From contig JAANYP010002347.1 of the NCBI GenBank assembly GCA_020465985.1, positions 242,524 through 306,523 on the forward strand: a DNA stretch of 64,000 nt. The letters are read 5' to 3'. Shown in pieces: positions 57,941 to 64,000 of this stretch; position 1 is the first letter of the stretch, and every line of letters starts with the position of its first letter. The stretch is from Centrapalus pauciflorus. Taxonomy: Eukaryota; Streptophyta; Magnoliopsida; Asterales; Asteraceae. Made by a program: the position numbers and the translations under genes. The notes beneath the pieces were generated by a model, which searched no databases, was not told the origin of the DNA, and saw nothing but the letters and a program-made list of their open reading frames with translations.

Positions 57941-60900
57941 TTAAGTACTAGAGCTATAGACGCTACTACCTGCATATAACCCTGCATCTATACAAACTTT
58001 AACTACCTTTTGGAACTTCCTGGCTTCAGATCTCCATGGTTCAGTGAAGAATATAGGCTGATCGTGAAGCTTCTTCAGGTCGTCCTTAGATAGGTTTATC
58101 AAATGCAGTGGGTCGTATACCTTCAAAATTACCTGCTCGTCTTGATCCTCCATTATAGCTTCAGCAGTATCAATCTCCAGGTACCACCACTTCATGTTGC
58201 TCAAAACATTTTGTGGCATTGGCTTTATTGGCACTCTTTTCAAGCATTTGACTGGCTTATAGATCATTCTAGCCCAAGGTCTTCCAGTATGAGGATCTAT
58301 TCTTGATCCATCCTCGACCCTCTTGCCTGATCTCGGCTTAAGCCTCTCAAATCTGCCTGATCGCCCTTCTTTCCTTATAATTCTTTCAATAACGCTCGCG
58401 TAGGGATCATTTCCAATGTTGATCAGCTCCTTCCAGGCTAACTCTTTAACTTCAATCTTGGGCAAAGAATTAAACGCTTTCAATGTCCGCCTCAAGTATT
58501 GAAGTCCATCCCTTCTCTTCAAAATAAACAGCTGCAGTTCTCTGTCAAAGAACCAGCTAATAATCCCTCCTGAGAAGTTTCCGGCACTTGGAATTCTCAT
58601 CGTCTTCTTCATCTTCAGCTGATCCTTCTTTTCTTCCTTCTTGAACCAAAGATTTAACAGATCAGCTCTAGATGGCTCTTTTTCAGCTTCCTCAAGTTCT
58701 TTATCCTCGACTGAGGCTACCTTGATGTAATCAATATCAATCACATTATGATTTGAGCTCTCATAAAATTCAGTGACTGGTTGTGAATTGATTATTACTT
58801 CATTAACATTATCGTCCTCGTCCTCTATCACTTCGTCGTCAGATTTCCAGTCAACAACATCATCTGGAATAAATTCCCCTTCCTCCAACTCTTCCATTTC
58901 ATCTTCAAAATCAAACTCCATCAGCTCTTCTTCAATATCTTTTAGCGCATCGATCATGTCGCTATCTAAATTCCTTGAAGAACTAGCCTCTCCTCTTTCA
59001 CCTTCTGCTTGACTTGGCTCCCCCTGAGATTGAGCAGCCTGAGCAGTAGAAAAATCTACTGGCTCATCCTGTCTTTGAGAGCTGGGATCATTGCCTTGAT
59101 TATCATCTTCATCGTCGTCCCTCCGCCTCTGTACTTCTTGATCACGACACGACGTCTCCCCCTGAGCCTGAAGGTTTTTCATTAACTGCTCAATGAGGGA
59201 GCGCATCGATCTTAACTCGGAGGCCTGGTCACAGACGAATGTTTTTAGCTCAATATTCTCCTCTTGGATTGTTTCAACTGTCTTCTTCAATTCAGCATTT
59301 TCTTTATCTAAATTTGCATTATGTGCCTGAATTTCACCTATTGCCTTTGTTAGGCTCAGGATTTGGACATGTTGGAAATCCACTCGAGATTTGAGTTGAA
59401 GAAACCGCTGATTTTCAGCATAGGCGGTAGATGTGGATGGAATGGACTGAATGGGAGAAGGGTTGAATGATGGTGGAATATATGGCTCATGAGGTTGAGG
59501 TGGTGGTGATGGTGGAGCTGTGGTTTGAGGTTGGGTTTGGGGAACGTCTGACTGACTGGCGGATGCAGAGGAAGACCCTTGCATGAACCGATGACGTTTG
59601 GCCCTTTGCCTCGTCATTAGTGGAGCATCATCTTCTTCTTCAAAATCCGAATCTTCAGATTCCCTGGCCTCTCGCCTTCTCGAACCACCTTCATTGATGA
59701 TCAAACGTGAACCGTAAGTTCCAATTTGAACAGATTCTGGAGCTTCAACTTCGATATCCTCCAGGTCTTCTGATTCTGTAGCGGATGATGACTCATCATT
59801 GCCAGTCTGCTCTGGCACATATTCATCAACATCTCTGAATATATCATCTGTATCAACCGGGGGACTAAGCAGCTCATCTACTAACGCTGCTGCAACATCT
59901 TCATTGGCATGTGGACCAGATGCCCATATTTCCTCCAATGTTTGAGCAATCTGCTCGGATTCTGGAACGGCACTTGAAGGCCCTGCTTCCTGTACCTCTG
60001 GTTGCTGACTCGAAGAAGGCCTAGACACCTGAGACTGACTTGCAGTATCTCTTTGTCTTCGCCTTGGATCACGTGGACGAACACGAGTCTGATGCGGTTG
60101 CTGATGCGGTTGCTGTTGCTGTTGCTGTTGCTGTTGAACTTCTATTTCACATGCCCAGTTGGCATTATCAGGTGCCACAAAGTTCCTGTCTAAGATAGCT
60201 CCAAACAACGGACGAGCAGTAGGAACAGCCAATCTTCCTCGGTGTGAGGAACAATCAGCAAATATGCGTTTCTCCATTACATTCACGCTCAAAGAATCAT
60301 TTGATTGTGGCAGACTTGGCAAAAAGTGGCGTATCAACATCATCACGAACCTCGGATACAAAAGGAACCTTTCTCTCTCAGGAGCCGTGATTTGATGAAT
60401 AAATTCTGAGAAAATCAGCTGCGAGAAACTAAACTTCTTATTGTACACCATCGCGATCATTGCTGATTGGATTTTTGATACAATGTAATCAAATCCAGCT
60501 TTCTTCGGTGCAAAACAGACCATGAAGACATGCACCAAGAATCTCCATTGCCCAATCAGGCCACTCTTCATGTAAGACGACTTTGTTACATCTAGACTGT
60601 AACCCATTCGTTGAAAAGCCGCTTGCCTAATACTTAGTGGAAAGTCAATAGGCCCAGACTCCTCTTCCTCAGATCCTAGCTGCAACACTTGACGCAGCAT
60701 ATCGGCAGAGAATACCAACGGTTGCCCTGCGATCCTCGTTCTCAGCACTGTCGGGGTGACAGAGCAGTCAACTTGTAAATGATCATAGAACTGCCGTACA
60801 TATGAGATTACAATCGGAATGTTCTGAAACAAAGCGTAGCTAATTCTGGATTCAGCTAAGAAGTCCAACACTTCACGAAAACCCTGCGCCTCAGGGATAT

Positions 60901-60955
60901 GATTATCTGGATTAAGAACCATGTTATGTTTAGGGACGAAAGCACGAGCTGCCAT
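57941..60955 (-). CDS. Element F extra 3' ORF, intact, 1004 codons, function unknown
   Basis: The ATG at 60955 lies two bases after a TACTGTGCAG acceptor-like sequence. The frame is open to the stop at 57941. Layout (residues approximate): 1-250, a helical conserved domain (SRISYALFQNIPIVISYVRQ, VTPTVLRTRIAGQPLVFSAD, KSGLIGQWRFLVH, CFAPKKAGFD); 275-320, a Gln/His run then Arg-rich; 380-460, acidic; about 475, the basic box RQRAKRHRF; 490-530, Pro-rich; 540-620, coiled coil (SLTKAIGEIQAHNANLDKEN); 640-770, strongly acidic; 790-1004, a basic conserved domain (GGIISWFFDRELQLFILKRR, KPRSGKRVEDGSRIDPHTGR). I see no signal peptide, membrane helix, zinc finger or catalytic motif, so neither an envelope nor an enzyme is supported. 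The architecture would suit a nuclear or particle-associated accessory protein. Element A carries a decayed orthologue. Confidence 0.8.
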   Translation of the reverse strand: MAARAFVPKHNMVLNPDNHIPEAQGFREVLDFLAESRISYALFQNIPIVISYVRQFYDHLQVDCSVTPTVLRTRIAGQPLVFSADMLRQVLQLGSEEEESGPIDFPLSIRQAAFQRMGYSLDVTKSSYMKSGLIGQWRFLVHVFMVCFAPKKAGFDYIVSKIQSAMIAMVYNKKFSFSQLIFSEFIHQITAPERERFLLYPRFVMMLIRHFLPSLPQSNDSLSVNVMEKRIFADCSSHRGRLAVPTARPLFGAILDRNFVAPDNANWACEIEVQQQQQQQQQPHQQPHQTRVRPRDPRRRQRDTASQSQVSRPSSSQQPEVQEAGPSSAVPESEQIAQTLEEIWASGPHANEDVAAALVDELLSPPVDTDDIFRDVDEYVPEQTGNDESSSATESEDLEDIEVEAPESVQIGTYGSRLIINEGGSRRREARESEDSDFEEEDDAPLMTRQRAKRHRFMQGSSSASASQSDVPQTQPQTTAPPSPPPQPHEPYIPPSFNPSPIQSIPSTSTAYAENQRFLQLKSRVDFQHVQILSLTKAIGEIQAHNANLDKENAELKKTVETIQEENIELKTFVCDQASELRSMRSLIEQLMKNLQAQGETSCRDQEVQRRRDDDEDDNQGNDPSSQRQDEPVDFSTAQAAQSQGEPSQAEGERGEASSSRNLDSDMIDALKDIEEELMEFDFEDEMEELEEGEFIPDDVVDWKSDDEVIEDEDDNVNEVIINSQPVTEFYESSNHNVIDIDYIKVASVEDKELEEAEKEPSRADLLNLWFKKEEKKDQLKMKKTMRIPSAGNFSGGIISWFFDRELQLFILKRRDGLQYLRRTLKAFNSLPKIEVKELAWKELINIGNDPYASVIERIIRKEGRSGRFERLKPRSGKRVEDGSRIDPHTGRPWARMIYKPVKCLKRVPIKPMPQNVLSNMKWWYLEIDTAEAIMEDQDEQVILKVYDPLHLINLSKDDLKKLHDQPIFFTEPWRSEARKFQKVVKVCIDAGLYAGSSVYSSST

Positions 60956-60970
60956 ATCTGCACAGTAAGA
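60956..60970 (-). promoter_or_regulatory. Candidate 3' splice site before the element F ORF
   Basis: The minus strand reads TTTATCTTACTGTGCAG then ATATGG. Matches plant acceptor consensus and the equivalent site in element A. Confidence 0.5.
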
Positions 60971-61089
60971 TAAAATGTTAGAGTCATTAAAAATCAATTA
61001 ACTTGTTTAAATTTAAATTTGCTTTATTTTGTAGTTTGTTAAATACAAAATCTAACACAATTAAATTTCCACAAGTTTAATAAAATTTA

Positions 61090-61770
61090 AATTAAACAAA
61101 TTAAATAAAGTACAGATTCGAAGTCTCTCTTTTCGAGTCTAATGGACAGATTCGATTATACCCTATTCGAGTCTGATGGACAGATTCGAATATCTGGTCT
61201 TCTCGAATCTATTGATAGATTCGAGAAACCCATGATCAGAATCGAATGTCCATTATCAGATTCGAAGTCCCGTCGGCCTTTATTTCAACAAAAACCCACA
61301 ATTTTAACCATTTTGAACGTAGCAAATCACATACATTAGTTCAACTAGGTTCTAATTATAGATTTATGCTTTTAATTTGATCTTTTATTAGTCCAAACTT
61401 GGTAATTTTGCAAAAACCCTATTTTGACCTATAAAACTTCAAAAAGCGACGATTTGGCCTTAAATTGTGTATAAAACTACATGAAACTTGTATAATCAAG
61501 TTGATTATACCTAGATATAGTAGTAGAGTCGAACACAACAGCTTGAAACTCGACAAAATGTCGTTTAGTAGAGAGACGATAGACTCGAGAAATAGATTCG
61601 AAGGCGCCACAGATAGATTCGAGAAATCAGATTCGAGTACAGTGAGAAGTAAATGCTTTCACTGTGAACCTTTATATACTAACTACCTTCGAGTCTATGC
61701 AATTTCGAGTCTACTGACAGATTCGAAGTATCTCACATTCGAGTCTGTCTTAGATTCGAAATTTCCAACA
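61090..61770 (-). repeat. AGATTCGAATCT-type motif array upstream of the element F ORF
   Basis: About 25 copies of (A)GATTCGA(A/G)TCT and halves thereof, clustered at 61110-61270 and 61550-61765. This is the same place, relative to the ORF, as the arrays of elements A and D. Spacing is variable (about 15-25 bp). Confidence 0.8.
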
Positions 61771-61964
61771 CTTAGAAAAATTTCGGAAAATTTTGAAATA
61801 ATTTCAACTTTTTCCAACTATTTTCTACTGTGTAGTGTAACCAGATAAACTATGCCAAATCTTTTACCCTAAGCTCAGATATTTCACGCATTGTATATTT
61901 TATCCAACTTTGAATGCACCCTCAGAAATTTTTGACCTTTTACCTAAGTAAAAATTTAAACTAA

Positions 61965-62045
61965 GCTAAAATAAAATAAAATAAAATAAGCTAAGGTAAA
62001 AATAAAATAAAATAAAATAAAATTTTGACTAAAAAATTTAATCTA
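61965..62045. repeat. (AAAATA)n-like low-complexity tract
   Basis: AAAATAAAATAAAATAAGCTAAGGTAAAA... 5-bp AAAAT units, interrupted. Confidence 0.8.
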
Positions 62046-62407
62046 GACTTAAGTTATAAAAATAAATTTACAAGCTAAGCTAAATACCAAACAACATATT
62101 TTTGGTGAGTATAGTCTAAGAAAGGTTCAATCAGATAGCGATGTCCGATACTAACTTTCAGTACTTAAACTTTCACACTTAGGAATTTTTGAATTCCTTT
62201 GATTGTTTGTCGTGACATACCCACTTAGCCGATTGTTGGTATTTTACCCTGTTAAACACTCTACATTTCGGAATATCCCTTGGCCTTTTTATTTATCAGG
62301 AAATTATCTTACGTGACTCAGACATAGACATACTTTTATGATCAAGGCACACAGACAAAATTCTAACTTGTTGGTATTTGCAAACTTTCTTTAAAAGACA
62401 AACATCG

Positions 62408-62580
62408 GACACAGGTCTGTATTCTCATACAACAAAGTGTCTTAGTTCGACTTAAGGTTTAACTTTAAAGTTAGCAGATAGCGGTGACAGGTCTGTACTG
62501 ACGTACAACAAAGCGACATGTCTGCTAACCCGAATCTAAACAGAGACAACAGGTCTGTACTTACGTACAACAGAGTTGCA
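62408..62580. repeat. Three spaced copies of ACAGGTCTGTACTNACGTACAA
   Basis: Copies lie at about 62411-62434, 62486-62510 and 62549-62572, 62-75 bp apart. Each is followed by CAAAG/CAGAG and, about 15 bases on, a TTCGAC or TGTCTGC word. Each holds two imperfect palindromes (CAGGTCTG; ACGTAC). Confidence 0.8.
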
Positions 62581-63024
62581 TGTTTTCGACTCTCAGTTTT
62601 TCATGATATTTCTATTCTTTCCATTTTCAGACGTATTTGATGTTGCTATACATCCCCAGAAAGTTTGCATACCTCATTTAGACTTAAAGTTTGTATGTCT
62701 TGTACATAAAAATTAAGACCGATTGGTCATACATCTAGATTAGTGACACGCTTGACTTTTTCTAGAATATTTTATTAGCCTTGTGATTCCCTATATGTAT
62801 TATGCCTACCAACACATCGAACTAAATAAAGTATAACACTTAGGATTTAGTTGCATTATGTGTGAAAGCCTAAACACTTAGAGTCTGTAACGACGGTGCT
62901 AATTTTCGTCACTTTGAACCTATGTATCTAAGACTTAACTCCTTTTCTGATATTCTCTTTTTTGTATTTTTGTAATTTTCTCTCTTTTTTCTTTTGTTTT
63001 TCATAGCAAAACGCATTAAACTAA

Positions 63025-63135
63025 GCTAATCTACTAACTTACTAAAAATAGAAACTTACTAAAAATAGAAACTAACTAAAAATAGAAACTTACTAAAAAT
63101 AGAAACTTTCCTAAATTAGAAACTTTCCTAAATTA
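63025..63135. repeat. Tandem repeat ACTTACTAAAAATAGAA (about 17 bp)
   Basis: About four copies of a 17-bp unit, then two copies of ACTTTCCTAAATTAGA. On the minus strand each first-type unit contains GTAAGT, a donor-like word placed between pol and the extra ORF. Confidence 0.8.
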
Positions 63136-63202
63136 GCAGACTACTGTAAAAAGAAAGAAATATAACAACTATAAAAGGAAATAAAATACTACTAAGGTCA
63201 AT

Positions 63203-64000
63203 TTACTCTGGGTTGCGCATTCCATTAAGTTGAATTAAATACTCAAATCGTGATTTATCAAACGCTTTGGTAAATAAATCAGCATTATTATCTTCAGTCG
63301 CCACCTTTACCAGTTTGATTAAATTCTTTTCAGCACAATCACGGATAAAATGATGCCTTATGTCTATGTGCTTTGTTTTACTGTGTTTAACTGGATTATT
63401 TGTTATCGCAATAGTAGATTGATTGTCTATCCTAATTGGAGTTTGAGTATAAGCCAAACCGTAATCCCGCAATTGTTGTTGTATCCACAAAACCTGTGAA
63501 CAGCAACTACCAGCAGCAACATACTCGGCCTCGCACGTTGACACGGCTACCGATGTTTGTTTCTTGCATTGCCAGGATACCAGTCTCCCTCCGAGGAACT
63601 GACAACCTCCAGTCGTTGATTTGCGCGTCAAGCTGCATCCTCCGTAATCTGAATCCGTGAACGCCTCCAACTCTAGATCTCCCTCCGCGTGATACCAAAG
63701 TCCCAGCTTCGGTTTCGACTTGAGGTATCGTAGAATCCGCTTCACAGCTTTCATATGCATCTCCTTCGGATTCGCTTGAAACCTAGCACAAATACAAACA
63801 GCAAACATAATATCAGGTCTTGAAGCAGTTAAATACATAAGTGACCCAATCATGGCCCGATATAAAGTCGGATCCACATCGGTATCACCATCAGTACCCG
63901 GCCCGAGATTGTGATTCACTTGAATCGGCGTGCTGAAGTGGGCAGTCAACTTTGTTCCTTCCATCCCAGACCGTTCCAATATGTCATAGACATACTTGGT
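63203..64000 (-). CDS. Element F pol end: RT tail and RNase H (partial, runs off the window)
   Basis: Open from the window edge (reading starts TKYVYDILERSGMEGTKLTA) to the stop at 63203. Copia words are intact: MIGSLMYLTASRPDIMFAVC, ARFQANPKEMHMKAVKRILR, TDSDYGGCSLTRKSTTGG, STCEAEYVAAGSCCSQVLW, KHSKTKHIDIRHHFIRDC and DLFTKAFDKSRFEYL. The RNase H acidic residues (TDSD, EAEY) are present. No frameshift in the visible part. It lies upstream of the extra ORF on the same strand, as in element D. Confidence 0.9.
   Translation of the reverse strand, partial: TKYVYDILERSGMEGTKLTAHFSTPIQVNHNLGPGTDGDTDVDPTLYRAMIGSLMYLTASRPDIMFAVCICARFQANPKEMHMKAVKRILRYLKSKPKLGLWYHAEGDLELEAFTDSDYGGCSLTRKSTTGGCQFLGGRLVSWQCKKQTSVAVSTCEAEYVAAGSCCSQVLWIQQQLRDYGLAYTQTPIRIDNQSTIAITNNPVKHSKTKHIDIRHHFIRDCAEKNLIKLVKVATEDNNADLFTKAFDKSRFEYLIQLNGMRNPE

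Larger units (their letters stand above)
57234..64000 (-). mobile_element. Element F: 3' half of a Sirevirus-like Ty1/copia element
   Basis: Reading leftwards on the minus strand: pol end (RT tail and RNase H, 64000-63203), a 2.2 kb spacer with repeats, an intact extra ORF (60955-57941), a polypurine tract and the 3' LTR (57894-57234). The LTR end CCTTACA and the PPT-LTR junction (AAGGGGGAGTC then TGTTGGTACACC) are close relatives of element A. Both coding pieces are open, so it may be a young copy. The 5' LTR and gag lie outside the window. Confidence 0.85.

Overview
This window is repeat-dominated nuclear DNA from a flowering plant, most likely a eudicot. The evidence is plant-type LTR retrotransposons (Sirevirus-like and Tork-like Ty1/copia; Athila-like and Tekay-like Ty3/gypsy), a CACTA terminus, a Mutator-like element (MULE), and fragments of plant genes (LUC7-like, KANADI-like, possibly PPR) with GT-AG exon structure. 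I see no intact ordinary host gene, no tRNA or rRNA gene and no CRISPR array. An asterid host is a weak guess from the style of the retroelement proteins.

Layout. 1-402: right end of a CACTA transposon. 480-1148: a decayed LUC7-like gene fragment. 2181-7427: element A, an LTR element (target-site duplication, TSD, AGTAG) without gag or pol but with a decayed copy of a large Sirevirus-type 3' ORF. About 8600-45509: element B, a minus-strand Athila-like element broken by two later insertions. One is element C (9935-16564, TSD AATGT), a Tekay-like gypsy element that landed in B's env-position ORF. The other is element D (22818-43290, TSD CCATG), a Sirevirus-like copia element that landed in B's gag. 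Element D itself carries element E (30628-36929, TSD TTCTT), a gag-only gypsy derivative that split D's RNase H. 45515-48275: a decayed Tork-like copia relic. 48300-51640: AT-rich DNA with microsatellites. 51641 to about 55456: a probable MULE with a remnant FAR1/mudrA-like first exon on the plus strand and a four-exon DUF1985-like gene on the minus strand. 55457-57233: a transposon-like unit with 151-bp inverted repeats holding a KANADI GARP-domain fragment. 57234-64000: element F, the 3' part of a minus-strand Sirevirus-like element with an intact 1004-codon 3' ORF; its 5' part lies outside the window.

How the parts relate. Three Sirevirus-like elements (A, D, F) share one plan: pol (lost in A), then an unusually structured spacer, then a large extra ORF, a polypurine tract (PPT) and the 3' LTR. 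In all three a good 3' splice site lies directly before the ORF's ATG. In D the spacer also looks like a self-contained promoter (two identical GGGCC boxes, a TATA box, a leader exon and a GTAAGT donor). All three carry arrays of a short motif with a TTCGA core in the leader and/or spacer, and in D these repeat about every 21-22 bp. The extra ORFs of A/F and D look like distant homologues with no visible signal peptide or membrane segment, so they are not obvious envelope genes. This shared 3' module is the best candidate here for an under-described system.

The order of insertion is readable from the nesting and agrees with LTR divergence judged by eye. E's LTRs differ at roughly ten positions in 1.86 kb, D's at a few positions in 0.29 kb, and A's by about 5 percent.
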